From contig JADJAD010000006.1 of NCBI GenBank assembly GCA_016704465.1, positions 1 to 64,000 of the forward strand: 64,000 nucleotides of DNA. The letters run 5' to 3'. The notes under the pieces are model-generated. The model was not told the origin of the DNA, did no database searches, and worked only from the letters and a program-made list of their open reading frames with translations. The position numbers and the translations under genes are program-made. Below, in pieces: positions 26,723 through 34,764 of the stretch (its first letter is position 1; every line of letters starts with the position of its first letter). Source of the DNA: Gemmatimonadota bacterium. Lineage in GTDB: Bacteria; Gemmatimonadota; Gemmatimonadetes; Gemmatimonadales; Gemmatimonadaceae.

Positions 26723-27367
26723 CTACATCGCCTGCAGGATTGCCCGCACGGCGACGAGTTCGTCCTCGTTGATCGTGTGCCCCATGCCTGGATAGATGCG
26801 GGTGTCGACGTCCGCCCCCAGGCGCGTAAGCACGTCCGCCGATTCGTGCACGCGCGCGACCGGAATGTGCGCATCCACGTCAGAGCACCCGAGGAAGACC
26901 GGTGTGTGCGCGAGCGACCCGGCATAGTCGCGCGGCGTCCCGTCGGGGCCGATCAACCCGCCACTGAATCCGATGAGCGCCCCGTATCGGCGGGCGTGGC
27001 GGGCGCCGAACTCCAGCGTGAGGCAGGCCCCCTGCGAAAAGCCGGCGAGTGCAATGCGCGCGGCGGGGATGCCCGCGCGCTCGACCTGCGCGACCAGGTC
27101 GGCCAGCACCTGCATCGCCGACGAAATTCCCGGCTCGTTGCGCGGTATCGGCGACAGGAAGGAGTACGGATACCAGCTGTTGTCCGCGGCCTGTGGCGCC
27201 AGCCACGCCAGGTCCTCGACCTCGAGGTGCGCGGTCAGCTGCAAGACCATCTCGGCGGTTCCGCCCCGGCCATGGATGAGGATGAGCGCGCCGCGCGCCT
27301 CGGTGATCGGGGCGCCGCCAGTGACAATGGCCCCTCCTTGATGCGGTCCCGTGGTGAAGTTCGACAC
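26723..27367 (-). CDS. Phospholipase/carboxylesterase family alpha/beta hydrolase (MhqD-like)
   Basis: A 214-residue serine hydrolase. The GTG start at 27367 has AGGAGG upstream. The catalytic Ser is in LAGFSQGACLTLEF, the Asp in CSDVDAHIPVARV and the His in GMGHTINEDEL; the N-terminus has ALILIHGRGG. In Bacillus this family (MhqD/YodD) is induced with a ring-cleaving dioxygenase by quinones. The dioxygenase gene lies directly upstream on the same strand with a MarR regulator beyond it, so the same role is likely here. Confidence 0.85.
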   Translation of the reverse strand: MSNFTTGPHQGGAIVTGGAPITEARGALILIHGRGGTAEMVLQLTAHLEVEDLAWLAPQAADNSWYPYSFLSPIPRNEPGISSAMQVLADLVAQVERAGIPAARIALAGFSQGACLTLEFGARHARRYGALIGFSGGLIGPDGTPRDYAGSLAHTPVFLGCSDVDAHIPVARVHESADVLTRLGADVDTRIYPGMGHTINEDELVAVRAILQAM

Positions 27368-27474
27368 GCCGTGTCCCTCCTGTTGTGCGGTCCAGGTGCG
27401 TTTTTCCTCGCCATGACCCGCGCCCGATGTCTCGGCGCCGCACGGCACGAGTGGCCGTACCGTGCGGCCCTTCC

Positions 27475-28551
27475 CTACACTTGCAGCGGCTGCAACTGAT
27501 GCTCGATCTGTTCGCGCTCGGTCTCGAGCCAGGCCGGGAGGCGCAGCTCGCTACCGAGGGTAACGACGTCCTCGTCGACCGTGAAGCCGGGGCCGTCGGT
27601 GGCCAGCTCCAGGAGCAATCCGTCGGGGTCGCGGAAATAGATGGACTGAAAATACGTCCGGTCCATGACCGGCGACACCTCCACGCCTAACGACAGCAGG
27701 TGATCGCGCCAGGCCAGCTGTTCCTCGGCCGAGCCTGCGCGAAAGGCGAGGTGGTGCGTCTGCCCCACTCCACCACGCGCCGGTCGCGCGCCCGCCGGCC
27801 ACCCGAAGAAGGTCAGGGCCGAGTGCGGCTTGACCTCCTGGCCGTCGTACGACCCCCAGAACCAGTGCTTGGTGGACGGATCGTCCTGGTTGAACGACTG
27901 CTTGATCAATCGGAGTCCGAGCGCCCTGTCATAGAACTCGTTGAGCCGGGACAGGTCGTCGGTGATCGCCGTGACGTGGTGAATCCCTTCCAGCGCCATG
28001 TCGGGCGTGATGACCGGGACGGGCTCGGGGTGCGTGCGGGCGGTGATGGCTGCCTCGTCGCGTGCCCCACGGAGTTCTGCGCTGCGTGGCGGTGCGACCT
28101 CAACCTTGCCTAACGCATCGATCGGCTCGTCCACGGCGTATCCGGGTCCGCGCGTGGCAACCTCCAGCACCTGCCCGTCGGGATCGCGGAAGTAGATCGA
28201 CCGGAACCACCCACGGTCGAACGGGCCACTGACGGCGACGCCCGCGTCCACGAGGCGCCGCTTCCACTTCAGCTGTCCCTCGGCGGTTGCCACGCCCAGC
28301 GCGAGGTGATGCACCCCACCTACCCCCCAGTTCCCGCGCGGCGCCCCGCTCCACTCGAAGAAGGTCAGGATGGTCCCCGGCGCCCCGCTCGCGTCGCCGA
28401 AGTACAGGTGATAGGACGACGGATCGTCGAAGTTCACCGTTCGCTTCACCAGGCCGACGCCGAGCAGATCCCGGTAGAAGGCGAGGGTACGGCGCGCGTC
28501 GGACGACACCATTGTGACGTGATGGAAGCCTGCCGTGGTCAACGTGGTCAT
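27475..28551 (-). CDS. Ring-cleaving dioxygenase, VOC family (MhqO/MhqA-like)
   Basis: A 358-residue protein with two vicinal-oxygen-chelate halves. First half: GFHHVTMVSSD, VGGVHHLALGV and DPDGQVLEVAT; second half: GIHHVTAITDD, VGQTHHLAFRA and DPDGLLLELATD. These hold the 2-His-1-carboxylate iron ligands. The overall match is to MhqO-type hydroquinone dioxygenases, which detoxify substituted hydroquinones. The gene has its own upstream inverted repeat (28606-28617) sharing a half-site with the marR operator, and the esterase follows 107 bp later. Confidence 0.9.
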   Translation of the reverse strand: MTTLTTAGFHHVTMVSSDARRTLAFYRDLLGVGLVKRTVNFDDPSSYHLYFGDASGAPGTILTFFEWSGAPRGNWGVGGVHHLALGVATAEGQLKWKRRLVDAGVAVSGPFDRGWFRSIYFRDPDGQVLEVATRGPGYAVDEPIDALGKVEVAPPRSAELRGARDEAAITARTHPEPVPVITPDMALEGIHHVTAITDDLSRLNEFYDRALGLRLIKQSFNQDDPSTKHWFWGSYDGQEVKPHSALTFFGWPAGARPARGGVGQTHHLAFRAGSAEEQLAWRDHLLSLGVEVSPVMDRTYFQSIYFRDPDGLLLELATDGPGFTVDEDVVTLGSELRLPAWLETEREQIEHQLQPLQV

Positions 28552-28605
28552 GATCGTGCTCCCTCGGAATGATGGTGCGGAAAGCCGGTGCAGTTCCGAT
28601 AGTTC

Positions 28606-28617
28606 CTCAGAACTGAG
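28606..28617. promoter_or_regulatory. Inverted repeat upstream of the dioxygenase gene
   Basis: CTCAG-AA-CTGAG, 55 bp before the dioxygenase start. On the minus strand the context is TATCTCAGTTCTGAGG, sharing the half-site TATCT(T/C)AG with the palindrome over the marR start. Probably a second site for the same MarR-type repressor. Confidence 0.45.
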
Positions 28618-28653
28618 ATACTGTCAGATGAAGACGCCGTCCGTCGGAAAGGT

Positions 28654-28692
28654 GCCCAGACGCGCGGGCGTCTAGTGCGCGCCCGTCTGGGC
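28654..28692 (-). terminator. Hairpin spanning the marR stop codon
   Basis: A 9-bp stem GCCCAGACG / CGTCTGGGC with further GC pairing inside and the marR TAG stop in the loop. On the minus strand it is followed by ACCTTTCC, a weak U-tract. It may end or attenuate marR transcripts before the dioxygenase gene. Confidence 0.45.
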
Positions 28693-29190
28693 GCCGGGGG
28701 AGTCATCGGCGCTCGCCGCGGCAGCCGCCAGCCCGAGCTGCTTGAGCAGGCGAGTCGCGTCACGCTGATCGCGGACGCCGAGTCCGTGCATGGCCGCGGC
28801 GATGCGCGCGGCGTGCCGTGGAAAGATGCGGCGCATGGCGCGTGTCCCATCTGGCGTGAGCGCCGCGTAACGCGCCCGGCGGTCGTCGGGACAGTCGCGC
28901 CGTTCCACCAACCCCTTGTCCACCAGCCGGTCCACCAGATAGGTGATGCCGCCGCTGGACACGAGAATCCGTGTCTGGATCTCGCCGAGCAGCGTCGGGC
29001 CACGGTGGTACAACAACTCCAGCACGGCGAACTCACCAATCGAAAAGCCGTCGCGCCGGGCGTCGGCCACCGCCTGCTGCTGCACGGCGTGATACGCACG
29101 CGCCAGCGTGACCCACAGCTTGAGCGCCACCTGCTGGTCGGCGGGCAGGTCGGCGGTCGTCGCTGGTGCGATGTTCCTGGGCTTGGCCAT
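28672..29190 (-). CDS. MarR family transcriptional regulator (MhqR-like)
   Basis: A 172-residue winged-helix repressor. Helices around FSIGEFAVLELLYHRGP, the recognition region LLGEIQTRILVSSGGITYLVDRLVDKGLVERR and the wing CPDDRRARYAALTPDG are canonical for MarR; no redox cysteine of the OhrR N-terminal type is present. The start ATG 29190 directly abuts a perfect palindrome, with no Shine-Dalgarno sequence. With the VOC dioxygenase and esterase downstream it reproduces the Bacillus MhqR regulon set, so it probably represses them until quinones appear. Confidence 0.9.
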   Translation of the reverse strand: MAKPRNIAPATTADLPADQQVALKLWVTLARAYHAVQQQAVADARRDGFSIGEFAVLELLYHRGPTLLGEIQTRILVSSGGITYLVDRLVDKGLVERRDCPDDRRARYAALTPDGTRAMRRIFPRHAARIAAAMHGLGVRDQRDATRLLKQLGLAAAAASADDSPGAQTGAH

Positions 29191-29232
29191 ATATCTTAGA
29201 AGTAAGATATCTGCTCGTCCAGCTGACGTCAA
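29191..29232 (-). promoter_or_regulatory. marR promoter with overlapping palindromic operator
   Basis: Perfect inverted repeat ATATCTTA-N4-TAAGATAT at 29191-29210. On the minus strand, TTGACG (29227-29232) is separated by exactly 17 bases from TATCTT (29204-29209), a good sigma-70-type promoter. The operator covers the -10 and runs to the ATG, predicting a leader of about 10 nt or less and tight autorepression. The divergent cupin gene starts 94 bp away and may share the control. Confidence 0.7.
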
Positions 29233-29303
29233 TCGCGTCTGGCCCGCATCGCTCCCACCGGCTATTCTCCGCCGCCACGCCTACCCGGACACGGAGCCTC
29301 GCC

Positions 29304-29684
29304 ATGTCGTCGAAGGACGTCACGCATCATCGCTGGAGCGACATCCCGCTGGAGAACCTCTCGCCGCTGCTCGATCGAAAGCTCATCACGGGCGACGGGC
29401 TCATGATTGCCCAGGTCTTCCTGAAGAAGGGGGCGGTCGTTCCCCGACACCAGCACCACAACGAACAGCTGACCTACATCGTCGAGGGGGCGCTGCGCTT
29501 CTACCTCGGCGAGGATGAGTCGCGCATACAGGACGTGCGCGCGGGCGAGGTTCTTCACATCCCGTCGTTTGCCTGGCACAAGGCCGAGGCACTGGAGGAT
29601 ACCCTCGACGTCGACGTGTTCAACCCGCCGCGCGAAGACTGGCTCAACAAGACGGACGACTACCTGCGCAGCCCGAACAAATAG
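29304..29684 (+). CDS. Single-domain cupin protein
   Basis: A 126-residue cupin. Motif 1 is GAVVPRHQHHNEQLTYIVEG, with the His-x-His-x4-Glu/Gln pattern of metal-binding cupins, and motif 2 is VLHIPSFAWHKAEA with its His. The start ATG 29304 was chosen over upstream in-frame codons that lack conservation. It is divergent from marR and may belong to the same quinone-stress regulon. Enzymatic role unknown; small cupins include dioxygenases and binding proteins. Confidence 0.88.
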   Translation: MSSKDVTHHRWSDIPLENLSPLLDRKLITGDGLMIAQVFLKKGAVVPRHQHHNEQLTYIVEGALRFYLGEDESRIQDVRAGEVLHIPSFAWHKAEALEDTLDVDVFNPPREDWLNKTDDYLRSPNK

Positions 29685-29710
29685 GCGCAGCCCGAGCGAC
29701 TGGCAGGAGC

Positions 29711-29741
29711 GGGTGACGGGTGACGGGTGGCGGGTGGCGGG
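29711..29741 (+). repeat. G-tract heptamer repeat (GGGTGAC/GGGTGGC)
   Basis: Five GGG tracts separated by four bases (GGGTGACGGGTGACGGGTGG and on), just after the cupin stop. It fits the G3-N1-7 quadruplex pattern and belongs to the intergenic family also at 36693, 40835, 51226, 63543 and 63612. Confidence 0.6.
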
Positions 29742-29748
29742 ACCGACC

Positions 29749-30237
<489 letters not shown>

Positions 30238-30279
30238 CCCCTTCCGTCCATGGACGATGCTGCGTGGGGGAAGGCACGC

Positions 30280-30309
30280 GTGACGCCTACGTGACGCCTA
30301 CGTGACGCC
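30280..30309. repeat. 11-bp tandem repeat (GTGACGCCTAC)
   Basis: Two full copies and one partial copy of GTGACGCCTAC in the gap between the small membrane protein and the M15-like gene. Confidence 0.7.
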
Positions 30310-30400
30310 GGTCGCTATCGTGACGGAGTTCGTGTCACTCGGCAAACAACATGTGGTGCAACGTGTTGCCGCTCCGTCGCGTCGCTCGTCCCTTGGGGTG

Positions 30401-31528
30401 ATGTCCCCTCCCTCCCCTCTTCGTCGGATGTCGTCCCTCGGCCGTGCCGCATCGCTTCTCGGGGCGGTGTGTGTGGTCGCCGCTGCCGGCCGTGCGGTCG
30501 GAGGGAGCGAGGTTGCAGCCGCGTTCGGAAACCCCGTCGCGCCCCCGCCGCATCTTGCCGAGCTGGTAAACGTTCCGATCGTCCGCAACGGGACGGTCGT
30601 GAATCCGGATGCCGTCGACTTCGATTCGCTCAGTGGCCGGTCCGGCCACTTGCGCATGCGTCTGGTGGCGCTGGCTGAGGTCGATGCATATGGCTCGCTA
30701 CTCGCCCAGGTCGGTGACGAGCTTCGCACGCCTGGCGTACACGCCATCCCGACCACGTCACCTGATTCCTCGTTCGCCTTCGTGACGCTGACGCCGTGGC
30801 AGCGCAAGCTGGGCAGCCACGTCAACGGCTACCACATGGGCTTCTGGCCAGGCGAGCGCTCGATCGTCACCGCGCAATACGAGAATCCCGAGGGCTTCAT
30901 CGAGGTCTCGCGTGACCGCGCCGAGACGCGCATCTCGACGCACTTCACCCTGCGCGACTTCCTGACGCACGACCAGGCACACGTCTGGCCGAAGTACGTC
31001 GTCGTTCGCGAGGAACTGATCGACAAGCTCGAACTCGTGCTCGACGCATTGCGATCGTTCGGCGTCGCGACACAACATGTCGTCGTGCTGTCGGGCTTTC
31101 GTTCGCCCCAATACAACTCGCGGGGAAACGGCGAGGGCATGGCACGATCGAGCCGGCACCAGTTCGGGGACGCCGCCGACCTCATCATCGATGCCAACCG
31201 GGATGGCAGGATGGATGACCTCAACCGCGACGGCCGCGTGGACTTCGACGACACACAGGTCATCGACCGAGCGGTGAGCCTGGTGGAGCACAAGTACCCG
31301 GACCTGGTCGGCGGACTGGGGCTGTACCGTGAGATGGGGCCGAGCGGCCCCTTCGTGCACATCGACGTGCGAGGAACCCGGGCCCGATGGAGCAACGTGG
31401 GCCGACGCGCGCCCAGCGGCGCGGGTGTGCAGACGCGGTGGCCCGGCGTGACCAATGCCGTGGCTCGGCCGTCTGGTGCGTGTCAGGCAGAGGGAGCGAT
31501 GGCCGTCCTCTGTCAGGGGAGCCGGTAG
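30401..31528 (+). CDS. M15-like D,D-carboxypeptidase/DUF882 family protein
   Basis: A 375-residue exported protein. The signal core is SLLGAVCVVAAAG. The peptidase domain (about residues 180-340) has SGFRSPQYN, RSSRHQFGDAADLI with the metal His and Asp, and GPFVHIDVRG with the third ligand, as in DUF882/YcbK and M15 zinc peptidases that cut peptidoglycan peptides. Inside it is a DANRDGRMDDLNRDGRVDFD segment that looks like paired EF-hand or dockerin calcium loops, unusual for the family. The ATG 30401 start is tentative; 30428 is possible. A strong terminator follows. Confidence 0.85.
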   Translation: MSPPSPLRRMSSLGRAASLLGAVCVVAAAGRAVGGSEVAAAFGNPVAPPPHLAELVNVPIVRNGTVVNPDAVDFDSLSGRSGHLRMRLVALAEVDAYGSLLAQVGDELRTPGVHAIPTTSPDSSFAFVTLTPWQRKLGSHVNGYHMGFWPGERSIVTAQYENPEGFIEVSRDRAETRISTHFTLRDFLTHDQAHVWPKYVVVREELIDKLELVLDALRSFGVATQHVVVLSGFRSPQYNSRGNGEGMARSSRHQFGDAADLIIDANRDGRMDDLNRDGRVDFDDTQVIDRAVSLVEHKYPDLVGGLGLYREMGPSGPFVHIDVRGTRARWSNVGRRAPSGAGVQTRWPGVTNAVARPSGACQAEGAMAVLCQGSR

Positions 31529-31559
31529 GCGGCAAACCTGCAGGGAGTGGCCCTCGAAC

Positions 31560-31597
31560 AGATAGGACGGTGCTTCGGCATCGTCCTATCTGCTTTT
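31560..31597 (+). terminator. Rho-independent terminator after the M15-like gene
   Basis: A 13-bp stem AGATAGGACGGTG / CATCGTCCTATCT (one G-U pair) with a CTTCGG tetraloop-type loop, followed by GCTTTT. The rest of 31529-31883 shows no supported gene. Confidence 0.85.
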
Positions 31598-31883
31598 CGT
31601 ACCCTCGCGGTCGGGTCCTCCCCACCCATCGCGACTGTGCGTGGTGCAACGCGTCGTACTCGCCGCTGCCCCCGATGTGGACCGTGCGCTCCATACGAGT
31701 GAGCCACATGCCGGCCCGTGCGGGCCCGCCCCCACGTACCGACTCGACCGAGTTGCTTGTGCCGCCCCCACCGAGTGATACATTCGCGCCGTGCGTCACC
31801 TCGCCGAGGAAACGCCACAGGGCGACCGGTGCTACGGTCTTGAGTCGCCGCTCACCCCCCAATTCTGCGAAGTGGAGAGATCC

Positions 31884-33143
31884 ATGCACGGAGCCGGTAC
31901 GCGTCCCAAGCGGATCGCACAGCGCGCGACACAGCTGGCGATCGCCCTCTCGCTCACCGCCCTCGGCGCGGCGTCGATGGCCGCCCAGCCGGTTGCTGTG
32001 TCTGCCCGGCACGTCTTCGACGGGCAGAAGCTCTTGGAGAACGCGACGGTTGTCGTGGATGGAGCCCGCATCACCAGTGTTGGGGCGCTCCCCGCCGGCT
32101 TCCGCGGTCTGCGCTACGACCTGGGCGATGCGACGCTCATGCCGGGCTTCATCGACGTGCACGCCCATCTCGACTGGCACTTCAACTCTCAGGGGCGCTT
32201 GCACACGGGGGGCGACGGAGAGACGCCAGCGCAGGAGGCGATCGCGGCGGCCGGGAATGCCTACGTCACGCTGATGTCTGGCGTCACCACGATCCAGTCA
32301 TTGGGTTCGACGGCGGATGCGGACTTCCGGGACGCCATCAATCGGGGCGTCATTCCGGGACCGCGAGTGCTCACGTCGCTCGGTTCGCTGAGTGAGGCGA
32401 GCGGTACTCCCGACGAGCTGCGCGCGAAGATCAGGGATTTCAAGGCACGCGGCGCCGACCTGATCAAGCTGTTCGCCTCCAAGTCGATTCGCGATGGTGG
32501 CGGGCCGACCATGACCGACGCACAACTGGTGGCGGCGTGCGGAGAGGGACGCGCGCAGGGCCTGCGGGTCCTGGTGCACGCCCACGCTGCCGAGGCGATG
32601 AAGGCGGCAGTGAAGGCAGGGTGCGACCAGATCGAGCACGGGATTTTCGCCACCGACGAGGTGCTGCAGATGATGGTGCAGAAGGGGACCTATCTGTCGC
32701 CGCAATGCTCGCTCGTCTTCACCAACTACCTGGACAACCGCGCGAAGTACCAGGGGATCGGCAATTACAACGACGCGGGCTTCGCCTCGATGGAGGCGTC
32801 GCTCCCCCAGGCGATCGCGACAGTTCGGAAAGCGACGTCGACGCCGGGACTCAAGGTGCTGTTCGGCACGGACGCCGTGGCCGGGGCGCACGGGCGCAAT
32901 GTCGAGGAGCTGATCTGCCGCGTCGAGAAGGCCGGGCAGGCGCCGCTCGCGGCGCTGTCCAGCGCCACCTCGCTGGCGGCGCAGTCGATGCGGCTGTCGG
33001 ATTCGCTCGGGACGCTCGCGCCGCGCATGCTCGCCGACCTGGTGGCGGTGCCGGGCGACGTGACGAAGGACATTTCGTCGCTCCGGCGTGTGCTCTTTGT
33101 GATGAAGAACGGGACGGTCTACCGGAACGAGGCAACGCGTTGA
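31884..33143 (+). CDS. Secreted metal-dependent amidohydrolase
   Basis: A 419-residue amidohydrolase. The start ATG 31884 has GGAGAG upstream and gives a signal peptide ending SMAAQ. Ligands: HxH in GFIDVHAHLDWHF, Lys in LIKLFASK, His in VHAHAAEAM, His in QIEHGIFA and Asp in LFGTDAVAGAHGRN. It is closest to the enzyme at 42345 (shared GVTTIQS, GPRVLTSL, GTPDELRA/GTPAELRA and AHGRN segments), so the two are paralogues. Probable hydrolysis of a dipeptide or aminoacyl compound in the periplasm. Confidence 0.88.
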   Translation: MHGAGTRPKRIAQRATQLAIALSLTALGAASMAAQPVAVSARHVFDGQKLLENATVVVDGARITSVGALPAGFRGLRYDLGDATLMPGFIDVHAHLDWHFNSQGRLHTGGDGETPAQEAIAAAGNAYVTLMSGVTTIQSLGSTADADFRDAINRGVIPGPRVLTSLGSLSEASGTPDELRAKIRDFKARGADLIKLFASKSIRDGGGPTMTDAQLVAACGEGRAQGLRVLVHAHAAEAMKAAVKAGCDQIEHGIFATDEVLQMMVQKGTYLSPQCSLVFTNYLDNRAKYQGIGNYNDAGFASMEASLPQAIATVRKATSTPGLKVLFGTDAVAGAHGRNVEELICRVEKAGQAPLAALSSATSLAAQSMRLSDSLGTLAPRMLADLVAVPGDVTKDISSLRRVLFVMKNGTVYRNEATR

Positions 33144-33196
33144 CCGGGCGACCGTGTGTCCGAGCGCCCTTGACCCCTTTCGGAGTACAGCGACTC

Positions 33197-34447
33197 ATGG
33201 CCCGCCGTCCGATCACCCGGTGCACGCACGCGATCGCCTCCAGCGGCGCGGTCGTCGTCGTGCTGCTGCTGCTGCTCGCGGGTGCTGCAGCGCGCGCCGC
33301 CGCGCAGGCGCCGGTGCAGACCGATGCCGATCACTACACGCGCTACGAGTTGCTGGCACCAGGCAGCGCGAAGTTCCGCATCATCTACGAGGTGACAGCG
33401 ACCACGGCGGGGGCCACGAAGTACTTCAATCCCATCCGCAAGGGGAGTATTGCGACCGACGAGGCCGTGTACGACCGGATGACCGGGGCGCCGATTCGGT
33501 TCGACGTTGTCGGCGGGGCGGTGGCGCGAGCGGGGGGCGTACCGCGCGCCGACACGACGGGTGAGTACATCATGGTCACGCTCGCGCGAACGGTGCCGGC
33601 CGACGGCGAGGGGCGCATCCGGATCGACAAGACGTACGAGGACGCCAGGTCGTACATCGCCGGCGGCGACTCCATCGTGTACAGCCGACCGCTGGGCATC
33701 CGGAAGAACGCCGTGGTACTCCCGTTAGGCTACGAGGTGGAGTCGGTGAACTACCCGTCGCAGGTGCTGAGCGAGCCCGACGGCCGCCGGGCAGTGTCGT
33801 TCATCAACACCGGGGTGGGCGAGGTGCCCTTCGTCGTGAAGGGGCGACGGTCGGCGCGGGCGGGTGCCGCGGCGGCGGCGCCTAACGCATCGACCGTGCG
33901 CCCCGACCCGCGCCTGTCGGAGCGCGCGCACCAGGACCGGGAGATCGTCTACTTCCTGCAGCAGCCCGAGACCCACGCCTTCGACCTGTACCACGACTAC
34001 ACCGAGTCGCGTCCGGGGGTGGACAAGTACCTCAACGTGGTGCGAGGCGGCAGTACGGTGTCGCGTCCGGCGGCTCGCGTCCTCGACACGGGGGAGTCGT
34101 TGCGGGTCCGGACGCTCAAGGGGAGCGCGATCAGCGAGGCGAAGATCGACATCGGGCAGCCCGTGAGTGCCGAGAGCGAGGTGGTGGTCATCGATTTCAC
34201 GCCGGTGACGGCGGGGGCCTCGGTGCGGCTTCGCATCAGCGAGACGTACACCGATGCCGCGCGCTACCTGCTCAAGGGCGACACCCTGGTGTGGGACCGA
34301 GCCTTTGGGCGGCCGGCGAACGCGATGGTGCTGCCGGCTGGGTGGGTCCTGACCAACTGTTCGGTGCCGGCGACCGTGTCGCGTACTGACGATGGGCGGG
34401 TGCGGCTCGATTTCGTGAATCCGCGGAATGATGAGGTGGCGGTGTAG
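33197..34447 (+). CDS. Exported protein with an internal duplication, function unknown
   Basis: A 416-residue protein with a signal peptide (VVVVLLLLLAGAAARAAAQ). The mature part contains two related halves: YEDARSYIAGGDSIVYSR, NAVVLPLGYEVES, and later YTDAARYLLKGDTLVWDR, NAMVLPAGWVLTN. Each half has a preceding FDLYHDY/YTRYELL-type segment followed by KYxNxVRxG. I recognise no family. It follows the amidohydrolase by 53 bp in the same direction and is likely co-transcribed with it. Confidence 0.8.
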   Translation: MARRPITRCTHAIASSGAVVVVLLLLLAGAAARAAAQAPVQTDADHYTRYELLAPGSAKFRIIYEVTATTAGATKYFNPIRKGSIATDEAVYDRMTGAPIRFDVVGGAVARAGGVPRADTTGEYIMVTLARTVPADGEGRIRIDKTYEDARSYIAGGDSIVYSRPLGIRKNAVVLPLGYEVESVNYPSQVLSEPDGRRAVSFINTGVGEVPFVVKGRRSARAGAAAAAPNASTVRPDPRLSERAHQDREIVYFLQQPETHAFDLYHDYTESRPGVDKYLNVVRGGSTVSRPAARVLDTGESLRVRTLKGSAISEAKIDIGQPVSAESEVVVIDFTPVTAGASVRLRISETYTDAARYLLKGDTLVWDRAFGRPANAMVLPAGWVLTNCSVPATVSRTDDGRVRLDFVNPRNDEVAV

Positions 34448-34488
34448 GTGACGGGGGCGCGGCGGTAAGGGGGACGGGGAGCGCTTTT

Positions 34489-34722
34489 TTCACCGCAGAG
34501 GACGCAGAGAAAGCAAAGGGACTCGAGGCGATCTTGGAATCGTGCCTGGAGTCCCTTTGTATTTTCGTCAGGTATAGCTCGACGCAAGGGCTCGCGTGCG
34601 CATGTCCCTGCGGCAGCTAACCGAGTTCCTTCAGTGCCGTCCTCTCGCTTCTCTGCGCCTCGCGTGCTCTGCGTCCTCTGCGTCCTCTGCGTCCTCTGCG
34701 TCCTCTGCGTCCTCTGCGGTGA
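34489..34722. mobile_element. MITE-like intergenic element with inverted ends
   Basis: A 234-bp block bounded by the inverted repeats TTCACCGCAGAGGACGCAGA (34489-34508) and CTCTGCGTCCTCTGCGGTGA (34703-34722). It contains a long hairpin with a perfect outer 11-bp stem, CAAAGGGACTC (34514-34524) / GAGTCCCTTTG (34549-34559), and at the right end five tandem copies of GCGTCCTCT. It has no gene. Mobility is inferred from structure only. Confidence 0.6.
34671..34715. repeat. 9-bp tandem repeat (GCGTCCTCT) x5
   Basis: Five exact copies forming the inner part of the right end of the MITE-like element; the left end carries only about two copies of the complementary unit. Confidence 0.9.
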
Positions 34723-34764
34723 ATTCCCCGTGCCGCATCGGAGGGACTCGACGCACCACACGAC

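Noticed and set aside
34631..34764. C-terminal AEDAEDAED tail of the amidohydrolase frame
   Set aside because: Produced only after the frameshift, by translation through the 9-bp repeat; the true end is at 34765.
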